Shown: positions 27,969 through 36,848 of the stretch, piece by piece
How the letters are laid out: every line of letters starts with the position of its first letter
Position numbering within the stretch: the stretch's first letter is position 1
NCBI RefSeq assembly: GCF_002564005.1
Contig: NZ_PDJG01000001.1
Coordinates: 1,984,001 to 2,048,000, forward strand
Direction of reading: 5' to 3'
Length of the DNA stretch: 64,000 nt
Source: Sanguibacter antarcticus
GTDB lineage: Bacteria > Actinomycetota > Actinomycetes > Actinomycetales > Cellulomonadaceae
The notes under the pieces: model-generated
Database searches by the model: none
The model's input: only the letters and a program-made list of their open reading frames with translations
What the model was told of the DNA's origin: nothing
Made by a program: the position numbers and the translations under genes

Positions 27969-29089
27969 CGAGGCTGGTAGGGCGAGACGACGACCTCGAC
28001 GCGCTGGAACTCCTTGAGGTCGGAGTAGCCGGTCGTCGCCATGGCACGCTTGAGCGCTCCGACGAGGTTGAGCGTCCCGTCCGCCTGGCGTCCAGGGCCG
28101 AAGAGGATCTCCTGGAGGCTTCCGGCGGTGCCGACGTGGACCCGCTCGCCACGCGGGAGCTCGCGGTGGTGGGCCTCAGACCCCCAGTGCCACCCGTTGC
28201 CCGGAGCCTCCTGCGCGCGAGCGAGAGCGGCGCCGACCATCACGGCGTCTGCGCCGCAGGCGACCGCCTTGACCAGGTCTCCAGCTCGGCCCACCCCGCC
28301 GTCCGCGATGACGTGGACGTAGCGTCCGCCCGACTCGTCGAGGTAGTCGCGACGAGCCGCTGCGACGTCGGCGACAGCGGTCGCCATGGGCGCGTGGATG
28401 CCCAGCGAGATCCGCGTCGTGTGAGCGGCGCCTCCGCCGAACCCGACGAGCACCCCGGCCGCGCCCGTGCGCATGAGGTGGAGCGACGCGGTGTAGGTGG
28501 AGGCACCGCCGACCACCACCGGGACGTCGAGCTCGTAGATGAACCGCTTGAGGTTGAGGGGTTCTGCGTTGGCGGACACGTGCTCGGCCGAGACCGTGGT
28601 GCCGCGGATGAAGAACAGGTCGACACCGGCGTCGATGACGGTCTGCGAGAACTCCTGGGTCCGCTGAGGAGACAGCGCACCAGCGACCGTGACGCCTGCG
28701 TCGCGGATCTCCTTGAGCCTCTGCGTGATGAGCTCGGGCTGGATGGGAGCCGAGTAGATCTCCTGCATCCGCCGTGTCGCGACCTCAGGAGAGAGGTGGG
28801 CGATCTCGGCGAGCAGGCTCGTCGGGTCGTCGTAGCGAGTCCACAGACCTTCGAGGTCGAGCACGCCGAGCCCGCCGTGCTGGCCGAGAGCCACCGCGGT
28901 CGCGGGGCTCATGACCGAGTCCATGGGGGCCGCGACGATCGGGAGGTCGAAGTGGTACGCGTCGATCTGCCAGTCGACGGAGACGTCCTCCGGGTCGCGG
29001 GTTCGCCGCGAAGGCACCACCGCGATGTCGTCGAAGGAATAGGCACGCCGTCCGCGCTTGCCCCGGCCGATCTCGATCTCGTTGCTCAC
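27965..29089 (-). CDS. guaB3: GuaB3-family IMP dehydrogenase-related protein
   Basis: The 374-residue barrel protein is an IMP dehydrogenase/GMP reductase relative without CBS domains. It has PIVAAPMDSVMS, VVGGASTYTASLHLMRTG, and ends like other GuaB3 proteins. At the IMPDH catalytic loop (GxGSxCTTR) it reads GFGGGAAHTTR, so the nucleophilic cysteine is replaced by histidine in this alignment. True guaB is also present at 31-32 kb. The role of actinobacterial GuaB3 is not established. The GTG start has TAACCT 6 nt upstream. Confidence 0.9.
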   Translation of the reverse strand: MSNEIEIGRGKRGRRAYSFDDIAVVPSRRTRDPEDVSVDWQIDAYHFDLPIVAAPMDSVMSPATAVALGQHGGLGVLDLEGLWTRYDDPTSLLAEIAHLSPEVATRRMQEIYSAPIQPELITQRLKEIRDAGVTVAGALSPQRTQEFSQTVIDAGVDLFFIRGTTVSAEHVSANAEPLNLKRFIYELDVPVVVGGASTYTASLHLMRTGAAGVLVGFGGGAAHTTRISLGIHAPMATAVADVAAARRDYLDESGGRYVHVIADGGVGRAGDLVKAVACGADAVMVGAALARAQEAPGNGWHWGSEAHHRELPRGERVHVGTAGSLQEILFGPGRQADGTLNLVGALKRAMATTGYSDLKEFQRVEVVVSPYQPR

Positions 29090-29095
29090 TGGTCC

Positions 29096-29101
29096 AGGTT
29101 A
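29096..29101 (-). promoter_or_regulatory. leaderless -10 element of guaB3 (TAACCT)
   Basis: On the minus strand TAACCT ends 6 nt before the GTG start of guaB3. Confidence 0.5.
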
Positions 29102-29251
29102 CCGTCCCTGCACGCTGCCCGTTCCACGGTGCCGGGACGAGCACCGCCGCAGACGCTCGTGCGCCGAGTGTCGGTGGTCGCTGCGATGCTCGTACCGTGG
29201 CCGCCCGACGGCCGCGGCAGACAGCACAGACACAGGTCAGGAGCGCACGCG

Positions 29252-29998
29252 ATGACATGGACCACAGGTCCCCTGCTCGGATTCGACACGGAGACGACAG
29301 GTGTCGACGTGACCCAGGACCGCATCGTCTCTGCGGCGCTGGTGCGCCGAGAGGCTGGCACGACGGTGGCGCGCACCTGGCTGATCGACCCGGGCGTGCC
29401 GATCCCCGACGAGGCCGCCGCGATCCACGGCATCACCACCGAGCACGCCCGCGCGTCCGGCGAGCAGCCTGCACAGGCGCTCGAAGCCATCGCTGCCGAG
29501 CTTGCGCTCGCGCTCCTGGACGGTGTCCCGGTCGTCGCCTTCAACGCGACGTTCGACCTGTGCATCCTCGATGCTGAGCTCGCACGCCACGGACTGCCGC
29601 TGCTCGCCGACCGCATCGGCCGCGAGGTCGCCCCGGTGATCGACCCGTTGGTCCTCGACCGCGCTGTCGACCGCTATCGCCGCGGGAAGCGCAAGCTCGT
29701 CGACCTCTGTGGTGTGTACGCGGTCGCCGACTCGGGCAACCTCCACACGGCCGACGTCGACGTCGTCGCGACGCTCGACGTCCTCGCCGCCATGACGCTG
29801 CGGCACCCCGAGCTCGCCGAGCTCGACCTCCTGGCCCTGCACGCCTACCAGGCCGCTGCGCACCGCACGTGGGCCGAGAACTTCAACGCGTGGCGGGAGA
29901 AGCAGGGGATGACCGGGCCGGGTGCGGGCCTGAGCTGGCTCAGCGGTCACCAGCAGACTGCTCGGGAGGCACCCACGCAGCCAGCTCGCGTCGACTGA
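29252..29998 (+). CDS. DEDDh 3'-5' exonuclease (DNA polymerase III epsilon-like)
   Basis: The 248-residue protein has the four exonuclease motifs: FDTETTG, HGIT with NATFD, and HTADVD. It is a stand-alone proofreading or repair-type exonuclease acting on DNA or RNA ends; the replicative epsilon role is not certain. AGGAG lies 8 nt before the ATG. Its 3' end overlaps the convergent pseudouridine synthase gene by 59 bp. In-frame codons upstream of 29252 run through the guaB3 antisense and are rejected. Confidence 0.88.
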   Translation: MTWTTGPLLGFDTETTGVDVTQDRIVSAALVRREAGTTVARTWLIDPGVPIPDEAAAIHGITTEHARASGEQPAQALEAIAAELALALLDGVPVVAFNATFDLCILDAELARHGLPLLADRIGREVAPVIDPLVLDRAVDRYRRGKRKLVDLCGVYAVADSGNLHTADVDVVATLDVLAAMTLRHPELAELDLLALHAYQAAAHRTWAENFNAWREKQGMTGPGAGLSWLSGHQQTAREAPTQPARVD

Positions 29999-30926
29999 CG
30001 AACTCTCGTCGACGGCCCGTGACCGGGTCGTCGAACGCGAGCGACCGTGCCAAGAGCTGTACCGGCGCCGCGTAGTCGTCGGGGGCGACGTCGTAGAAGC
30101 TCGGGTAGAAGTTGTCGTTGAGGATCGGGCTGCCGATCGAGGCCATGTGCAACCTCAGCTGGTGGATCTTTCCCGTGCGCGGGTACAGCCGAAAGCGTCG
30201 GAGGACCCCCTGCACGGGATCGGTGCACTGGTCGAGCATCTCGATCCGCGTCTCGGTGTTCGGCTCCCCCGAGACGATCTCGGCCTGCAGCACGCCTCGC
30301 TCCTTGACGACCCGGTTGCGCACCACGTGCGGGAGACCGACGTCAGGCTGCCCCGCAGAGACGGCCTCGTAGGTCTTGACGACGCGTCGTCGCGCGAAGA
30401 GCTCCTGGTACCGGCCGCGGACCTCCCGGCGCTTCGTGAGCACGAGAACCCCCGCGGTCACCCGATCCAGCCGGTGCGCCGGACTGATCTCAGACAGTCC
30501 GGTCGCCCGGCGGAGCCGCACGACGACGGACTCGACCACATAGGCGCCTCGCGGCATGGTGGCGAGGAAGTGCGGCTTGTCGACGACGAGGAGGTCGTCG
30601 TCTTCGTGGAGCACGTCGATCTCGAACGGGACGCGGCTCTCGACCGGCGGGTCCCTGTACAGGCTGACCGCGCCTCCGGGGACGAACGGTGTGGTCTCGT
30701 CGACGGGCTGCCCCCGGTCGTCGACGACCTCGCGTCCTGCGACCTTCTCCCGGAGCCGGGACTCGTCCGCCGGGAACCGCGCGACGAGATAGTCCAGCAC
30801 CGTGAGCCACACCGTGTGCTCGTCCGTGCCCGGCACGTGGCCAGGCCCGGAGGTCACGCCACGCTGCGGCAGCTGCAGGCGCACCGGGTTGAGCCCGTCG
30901 CGCACGGGCAGTGGCGGAGTCCGCAC
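29940..30926 (-). CDS. RluA-family RNA pseudouridine synthase
   Basis: The catalytic motif HRLDRVTAGVLVLTK carries the active aspartate. The C-terminal motifs GKIHQLRLHMASIG and LARSLAFDDPVTG are also RluA-like. The 328-residue length fits. The exact target (23S rRNA or tRNA) is not readable. The GTG at 30926 has a GAGGGGG site upstream. The last 20 codons overlap the end of the exonuclease gene on the other strand, and both C-termini look genuine. Confidence 0.9.
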   Translation of the reverse strand: MRTPPLPVRDGLNPVRLQLPQRGVTSGPGHVPGTDEHTVWLTVLDYLVARFPADESRLREKVAGREVVDDRGQPVDETTPFVPGGAVSLYRDPPVESRVPFEIDVLHEDDDLLVVDKPHFLATMPRGAYVVESVVVRLRRATGLSEISPAHRLDRVTAGVLVLTKRREVRGRYQELFARRRVVKTYEAVSAGQPDVGLPHVVRNRVVKERGVLQAEIVSGEPNTETRIEMLDQCTDPVQGVLRRFRLYPRTGKIHQLRLHMASIGSPILNDNFYPSFYDVAPDDYAAPVQLLARSLAFDDPVTGRRREFVSRRELAAWVPPEQSAGDR

Positions 30927-30957
30927 CCGGTGCCCCCTCGCAGTCTCTCCTGCGTGC

Positions 30958-32493
<1,536 letters not shown>

Positions 32494-32529
32494 CGCATCG
32501 CGCTGACCGCTCGTCGGGCAGCGGCTGAG

Positions 32530-33690
32530 CTACCTCGAGATCGCGAGGACCTCGTGCAAGAGGCCGTGGAAGCTCCGCACCCGGCTGACGTTCGCTGCGA
32601 GCGGCAGGTCTGCCGCGGCATCGTCGCTGCTGAGTCCGACAAAGATCGGGAGGTCGGGCTGTGCGTCGTGCAGCGCGTGGACGATGCCGAGCTCGGGGCG
32701 TGTGAGCGACGTCACGAGGACGGTGGCGACCGGGCGGACCATGGTCACCAGCTCCATCGCTCGGTGCGCGTTCGACGGACCGGTGACGACACGCGCAGTG
32801 ACCCCTTGCGCGACGAGCGCCGCGCCGAGCGCGTGCATCGCGAGCGGCTGCGGGTCGTCCACCGCCGAGAACAGCAGGACGATCTTGCGCATCCGGCTGG
32901 GGTGCGAGGCGCTCCCGCCGGACTCGACGTCGGCGCGTGCCTCGCGTTCCCGGATGAAGTCACCGAGGACCGTGAGCGTGGCGCTGGCGAGAAGGACCTC
33001 GGGAGCCTCGCCAGGCTTGGCGAGGACGGTGCGTGCCGAGAGCCTGCGCACGGTCGGCTCGACGAGCGTGGTCCACCACTCGGCGGGGTCTTGGTCTGCC
33101 TCGAGCGTCAAGAGCCGGACGCACGTGGAGAGGTTTCCTCGCAGCACGGCGTCCACGATGTCCGAGGACGTGATCTCCGGTGTCGCGACGGGGGCGGCGA
33201 GGCGGAGCGCAGGACGCTCCGGGGTGTCTGTGCGCACCGGGCGCAGCGGCGCGACCCCGGCGATCCCTGGCACAGCCCCTCTGGGGTCAGGCTTCTGCGG
33301 CTCGACTTCGATCCCGGCCGGGGTGTCGTGACCCGGTTGCGCCTCGGAGTCGGCGAGGGCGAGCGACTCGCGCAGCTCGGCCTCGACACGCTCTCTGGTG
33401 GTCGAGCTGAGGTCGAGAGCGAGAGCGGAGCGGGCGGCGTCCACGGGAGCGACTCCGTCGAGGGCGAGGCGCCGCATGACCATGAGACGCGCTACGTCGT
33501 CGTCGGAATACCTGCGGTGAGCGCCGGCAGAGTGCTCGGACGGGCCGAGCCCGTAGCGCCGGTCCCAGGTTCGCAGGGTGGCAGGAGCGACTCCGAGCCG
33601 GCGCGCCACGACGGCGACCGCGAGCCCCGGAGAGGTCGCCCCTGACTCCGCGCCGGTGTGCGGGTCATCGAGCGGTCGCACATTCGTCAT
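32530..33690 (-). CDS. MerR-family regulator with cobalamin-binding-like C-terminal domain
   Basis: The 386-residue protein has an N-terminal MerR helix-turn-helix (about residues 26-95: VARRLGVAPATLRTWDRRYG, HRRYSDDDVARLMVMRRL). A Pro-rich linker leads to a B12-binding-like helical and Rossmann region (about 170-386). The cobalamin lower-ligand motif DxHxxG reads DPQPLA, so B12 binding through histidine is unlikely. Relatives include the CarH/LitR light- and B12-responsive regulators, but this one probably senses something else or nothing. The ATG at 33690 has CACAAT 6 nt upstream. It is divergent from whiB. Confidence 0.82.
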   Translation of the reverse strand: MTNVRPLDDPHTGAESGATSPGLAVAVVARRLGVAPATLRTWDRRYGLGPSEHSAGAHRRYSDDDVARLMVMRRLALDGVAPVDAARSALALDLSSTTRERVEAELRESLALADSEAQPGHDTPAGIEVEPQKPDPRGAVPGIAGVAPLRPVRTDTPERPALRLAAPVATPEITSSDIVDAVLRGNLSTCVRLLTLEADQDPAEWWTTLVEPTVRRLSARTVLAKPGEAPEVLLASATLTVLGDFIREREARADVESGGSASHPSRMRKIVLLFSAVDDPQPLAMHALGAALVAQGVTARVVTGPSNAHRAMELVTMVRPVATVLVTSLTRPELGIVHALHDAQPDLPIFVGLSSDDAAADLPLAANVSRVRSFHGLLHEVLAISR

Positions 33691-33753
33691 GGGTTGATTG
33701 TGCCGAGACTGAGAGGCGAGTGCCACCTGAGTCCAGGACTTCGACCACTGCCC

Positions 33754-33912
33754 GGTTGTTCGAAGGTTGTTCACATACGGCCGGAATGTCAATTGCTGAA
33801 CAACCCGACACTTTAGGACATAGCGTGCGGATCGGCCTGAACGTTGACGCTTTGACGACCGAGAGTCGGTGAAGCGCTTTGAAACTGTATCGATCCACCG
33901 GGTTGAACAACC
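33754..33912. promoter_or_regulatory. four-copy GGTTGTTC operator array
   Basis: GGTTGTTC occurs at 33754-33761 and 33765-33772 as direct repeats 11 bp apart. Its complement GAACAACC occurs at 33798-33805 and 33905-33912. The last copy overlaps the -35 box of the whiB promoter and forms GGGTTG-AA-CAACCC with neighbouring bases. Helical spacing and promoter overlap suggest binding sites for a regulator, perhaps the adjacent MerR-like protein. Confidence 0.5.
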
Positions 33913-33931
33913 CTTGAAACGGTTGTAGGTT
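33903..33931 (+). promoter_or_regulatory. whiB promoter (TTGAAC, 17 bp, TAGGTT)
   Basis: A -35 box TTGAAC (33903-33908) and a -10 box TAGGTT (33926-33931) are separated by exactly 17 bp. The transcript would start near 33938 and carry a leader of about 65 nt before the whiB ATG. Confidence 0.6.
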
Positions 33932-34002
33932 GGGCGCAGCACAGAACGCGTCACAGTGAATCAGCACCCGGTGAAGCACCCGATCGATCGAAGGATGGAA
34001 CG

Positions 34003-34305
34003 ATGACTGAACTCTCGAGGCTCCCCGGACCCGTCATGGACCTCTGGGAATGGCAGTACCAGGGCGCATGCCGCGAGGTCGACGACACGCTCTTCTTCCA
34101 CCCCGAGGGCGAGCGCGGAGCGGCGCGTCGCCGCCGCGCCGAGGCCGCGAAGGCCATCTGCAACGGGTGCCCCGTGATGATGGAGTGCCGCGAGCAGTCG
34201 CTGGCAGTCCGCGAGCCCTACGGCGTATGGGGCGGGTTGAGCGAGGACGAGCGGTCCGCCGCTCTCGCAGGCACCGCACGAACAGCACTTCGGAAGGTCG
34301 GCTGA
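34003..34305 (+). CDS. whiB: WhiB-family iron-sulfur transcription factor (WhiB2-like)
   Basis: The 100-residue protein has the four cluster-binding cysteines (Cys23, Cys53, Cys56, Cys62; CxxC at 53-56), the GVWGG turn (74-78) and a basic C-terminal tail. The N-terminal DLWEWQYQGACR and HPEGERG resemble the WhiB2/WhmD/WhiB subgroup linked to division and sporulation in other actinobacteria. WhiB proteins bind sigma factor region 4 and DNA. It is divergent from the MerR-like gene and is followed by a strong hairpin. Confidence 0.93.
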   Translation: MTELSRLPGPVMDLWEWQYQGACREVDDTLFFHPEGERGAARRRRAEAAKAICNGCPVMMECREQSLAVREPYGVWGGLSEDERSAALAGTARTALRKVG

Positions 34306-34340
34306 ACCTCCCCTCACTGGGAAGCGCGCCCACCGGGTCG

Positions 34341-34404
34341 CAGCTGCACGACGAGAGAGGCCCCGCAACCACATGGTTGCGGGGCCTCTCTCGTCGTGCA
34401 GCTG
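34341..34404. terminator. bidirectional terminator, 30-bp perfect inverted repeat
   Basis: Arms 34341-34370 and 34375-34404 pair perfectly around a 4-nt loop (ACAT). It lies between convergent whiB and groES and serves both. There is no T-tract. Confidence 0.92.
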
Positions 34405-34414
34405 ATCGAGACGA

Positions 34415-34708
34415 TCAGGCGATGACCGCGAGCACGTCGCGAGCCGAGAGGATGAGGAACTCCTCACCGTCGTACTTCACCTCGGTGCCGCCGTACTTGC
34501 TGTAGATGACCTTGTCGCCGACAGAGACGTCGAGCGGGACGCGGTTGCCGTTGTCGTCGATGCGACCGGGGCCGACAGCCAGGACCTCGCCCTCCTGGGG
34601 CTTCTCCTTGGCGGTGTCAGGGATAACAAGACCGGAGGGCGTCGTGAGCTCGACTTCGAGAGCCTTGACGACGATCCGATCCTCGAGCGGCTTGATGGAG
34701 ACCGACAC
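34415..34708 (-). CDS. groES: co-chaperonin GroES
   Basis: The 97-residue protein has [16 protein letters not shown], the mobile-loop region [21 protein letters not shown] and the C-terminal [14 protein letters not shown]. GroES caps GroEL during protein folding. The GTG start has a GGGAGG site. A CIRCE element and a clear promoter lie upstream. No groEL follows: the gene is flanked by a terminator, so it is monocistronic and the GroEL partner must be elsewhere. Confidence 0.97.
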   Translation of the reverse strand: MSVSIKPLEDRIVVKALEVELTTPSGLVIPDTAKEKPQEGEVLAVGPGRIDDNGNRVPLDVSVGDKVIYSKYGGTEVKYDGEEFLILSARDVLAVIA

Positions 34709-34813
34709 GCGGACCTCCCCTTTCGCAGAGTGATCAGGACAGTTCGGGTGGGGCCGCGCCTCGCTCGATCGCCGTCGCGGGGGTCGATCAGGTGTGGTGC
34801 GGAACCACTGCCA

Positions 34814-34854
34814 AATCTATGCCGCCATTAGCACTCGGTCAAGGCGAGTGCTAG
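34814..34854 (-). promoter_or_regulatory. groES promoter with CIRCE operator
   Basis: The CIRCE inverted repeat is TTAGCACTC (34828-34836), nine bases, then GAGTGCTAG (34846-34854), with one mismatch to consensus in the last base. On the minus strand a -35 box TTGACC (34837-34842) sits inside the CIRCE spacer, and TAGATT (34814-34819) follows after 17 bp. HrcA bound here would block the -35 box, giving heat-shock control. Confidence 0.92.
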
Positions 34855-34896
34855 ACCTCGACCCAGGAACCTCCCGCGAGCGTCGCCTCCTCTGCA

Positions 34897-35799
34897 TCAG
34901 TCAGCGATCATGTTGCTGCGCTGCGACAGGTCGAACCCGGTCAGAGCCACTCGGGAGAAGGCGTCGAGGGACGCTGTCCTGGCCTCGAGGTCCGACCCCT
35001 CGGGGACGGTCCCGTCGGTGGCATAGGCGTCGTACACGTCGGGGTCCATGAGCTGGCTGGTCCGGTCTGCGGACCAGTTGTCGATCTTCCACCCGTCCTC
35101 CTGGACGACCGTGTACGACTGGTCACCCCAGACCACCCGAAGGATCTCCTCCCCCTCCGAGATCAACGACTGCACGATCTCGTACCGGTACTCGACGACC
35201 ACGTCACCGTCGCTGCCGCCGTCCATGACGGTCTCGAGGTCGAGCTGACGCACCGAGAGACGAACACCGTCGTACGGAGCGGGAGCGAAGCCTGGCTCCT
35301 CGTCCATCCATCCGTCCGAGCTCGTGTTCGCACTCGAGTCAGTGCCTGATCGCGTCTCGTCGGTGATGGGAGCGCGGGCGTTCTCGGTGTAGCTCGGAAG
35401 GACGGTCTCCGTCCAGGCCTCCCGTGCGGTGTCGCTGGAGTCGTAGAGCATCGGGCCGTCGAAACCATTCTCGATGATGAAGGTCGTCGTGAAGTCGACT
35501 GCTCCGCGAAGGTCCTCTGCCGTGAGCGAGCTCCCGCTCGCCTTGGTGAGGTCGACGGCGAGAAGCGGGCTGTCCGGCGAGAGGACGGCACCGCTGTAGG
35601 TGCCGTGCTCGTCCGTCTCGTCCGGGCCGGCGATGATCCCGAGCTCCGCGTTCAGGCTGCCCGTCAGGCTGTCCGCACGAGCGGCCGCGGGCGTCGCATC
35701 CTGCGTGGGCGCAGCGGCCGGAGCGTCGGTCTCGGGCGACGCGCAGGACGCGAGAACGACGGTCAGGGCGAGTGCGGACGTCAGGGCGATGCGCTTCAT
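34897..35799 (-). CDS. secreted lipoprotein, function unknown
   Basis: The 300-residue protein has a short signal peptide with the lipobox LASC (Cys19), followed by a Pro/Ala/Thr-rich linker. The rest is acidic and soluble-looking, with WGDQSYTVVQEDGWKIDNW near the end reminiscent of NTF2-like or secreted accessory folds. I do not recognise a family. A TGGAG site precedes the ATG. It is monocistronic and downstream of the DUF1684 gene on the same strand. Confidence 0.75.
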   Translation of the reverse strand: MKRIALTSALALTVVLASCASPETDAPAAAPTQDATPAAARADSLTGSLNAELGIIAGPDETDEHGTYSGAVLSPDSPLLAVDLTKASGSSLTAEDLRGAVDFTTTFIIENGFDGPMLYDSSDTAREAWTETVLPSYTENARAPITDETRSGTDSSANTSSDGWMDEEPGFAPAPYDGVRLSVRQLDLETVMDGGSDGDVVVEYRYEIVQSLISEGEEILRVVWGDQSYTVVQEDGWKIDNWSADRTSQLMDPDVYDAYATDGTVPEGSDLEARTASLDAFSRVALTGFDLSQRSNMIAD

Positions 35800-35976
35800 G
35801 GGGCTCCAAGCAGTCTCGAACCGTAAGGCCAGGCTTGGGCACCTGGATCATCACGGGAGGATGAACGGTTGAGATGTCCATCTTAGTAAGAATGCCCGTG
35901 TGAATAACGGAGGCACGAGGGTGAAGGACGAGAGCCAGACAGGCGCACACGCCCTCCACACCGCCAGCCGTCCCGG

Positions 35977-36732
35977 TCAGGTGGTCGCGACGAGCGACGC
36001 GCCCGGGACGCGCTCCCCGACCGGGAGCACCTCGGCGAGCGTGTTGTCCGGCGGCGCGAGCGGGCAGGCCCATGCCGGGTCGTAGGCGCACGACGGGTTG
36101 TACGCGAAGTTGAGGTCGATGACCAGCCTGCCGTCCGCGGACGGTCCAAGGTCGGCGCCCTTGATCGTGTCGAGGAGATACCGCCCTCCCCCGTACGTCC
36201 CGCCGGCCCGTCCCGCGCTCGCGTCCTTGACGGGGACGAACAGGCCGCCACCGTACGAGCGCAGCGCCCAGAGCCCGAGCGAGCCCAGGCCCTCGAGCTC
36301 CACCCTCCCGATCCGCTCGAACGGCACCACGCCGTCGGTGCCGGTCGGGACGTCGAGGCGCCCTGCCGGCGCTGGGAGGACCTCGACCTCGAAGCGGTAC
36401 GCCGGGTCGTAGGCCGCGACCTCGAGCCCGGTGAAGGACGTCTGAGCGTCCGGCCCCAGCGGAGATGCCGGGTGGGTCGCGAAGAGGTCGTCGCGGTCCC
36501 GCACCCAGGCCGCGCGGGCGGCGACCGGGTCGTCGAGCGCGATCGACCGGACCCGCGCATACGAGGCGGCCGTCCGTCGACGCCAGTCCATGACGTCGAG
36601 CACCGTGCGTGCTGCGTGCCCCGTCTGCGTTGCTTCTGCTCCCGTGTCCACAGGGTCGTCCTCCGTCGTCTGGGCCGACTGGTCGACCACCGGCGCCGGT
36701 CCGGCCTCTCCCGACGTGGTGTGATGTGACAT
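35977..36732 (-). CDS. DUF1684 family protein
   Basis: The 251-residue protein contains the conserved DUF1684 ending LVIDLNFAYNPSCAYDPAWACPLAPPDNTL and the strand WALRSYGGGLFVPVKD. DUF1684 proteins are widespread in actinobacteria and other bacteria and have no established biochemical role. Residues 1-40 are poorly conserved and probably disordered, so translation could begin at an internal start. There is no clear Shine-Dalgarno sequence before the ATG. Confidence 0.85.
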   Translation of the reverse strand: MSHHTTSGEAGPAPVVDQSAQTTEDDPVDTGAEATQTGHAARTVLDVMDWRRRTAASYARVRSIALDDPVAARAAWVRDRDDLFATHPASPLGPDAQTSFTGLEVAAYDPAYRFEVEVLPAPAGRLDVPTGTDGVVPFERIGRVELEGLGSLGLWALRSYGGGLFVPVKDASAGRAGGTYGGGRYLLDTIKGADLGPSADGRLVIDLNFAYNPSCAYDPAWACPLAPPDNTLAEVLPVGERVPGASLVATT

Positions 36733-36804
36733 GAAGCGGGGCAGCCAGCCGCAGCGTCCGCCGTCGCGCGCCGCCCCGCCACATCATTTCTCACCGCACG
36801 CATC

Positions 36805-36820
36805 CCCGCCGATCGGCGGG
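36805..36820. repeat. 16-bp perfect palindrome upstream of the NYN gene
   Basis: CCCGCCGATCGGCGGG lies 28 bp before the NYN-domain gene, in the 116-bp divergent spacer with DUF1684. It could be an operator or an mRNA hairpin. GC-rich palindromes of this size also arise by chance in this genome. Confidence 0.35.
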
Positions 36821-36848
36821 CCGACGAACGAGACGAGTCAGGATCCCG

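Larger units (their letters stand above)
33691..34002. other. 312-bp divergent control region, MerR-like gene / whiB
   Basis: This spacer has no gene. It holds the whiB promoter, a probable promoter of the MerR-like gene, and four copies of GGTTGTTC in both orientations. It is visibly more AT-rich than its surroundings. A GAAGGATGG ribosome-binding site precedes whiB. Confidence 0.8.
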
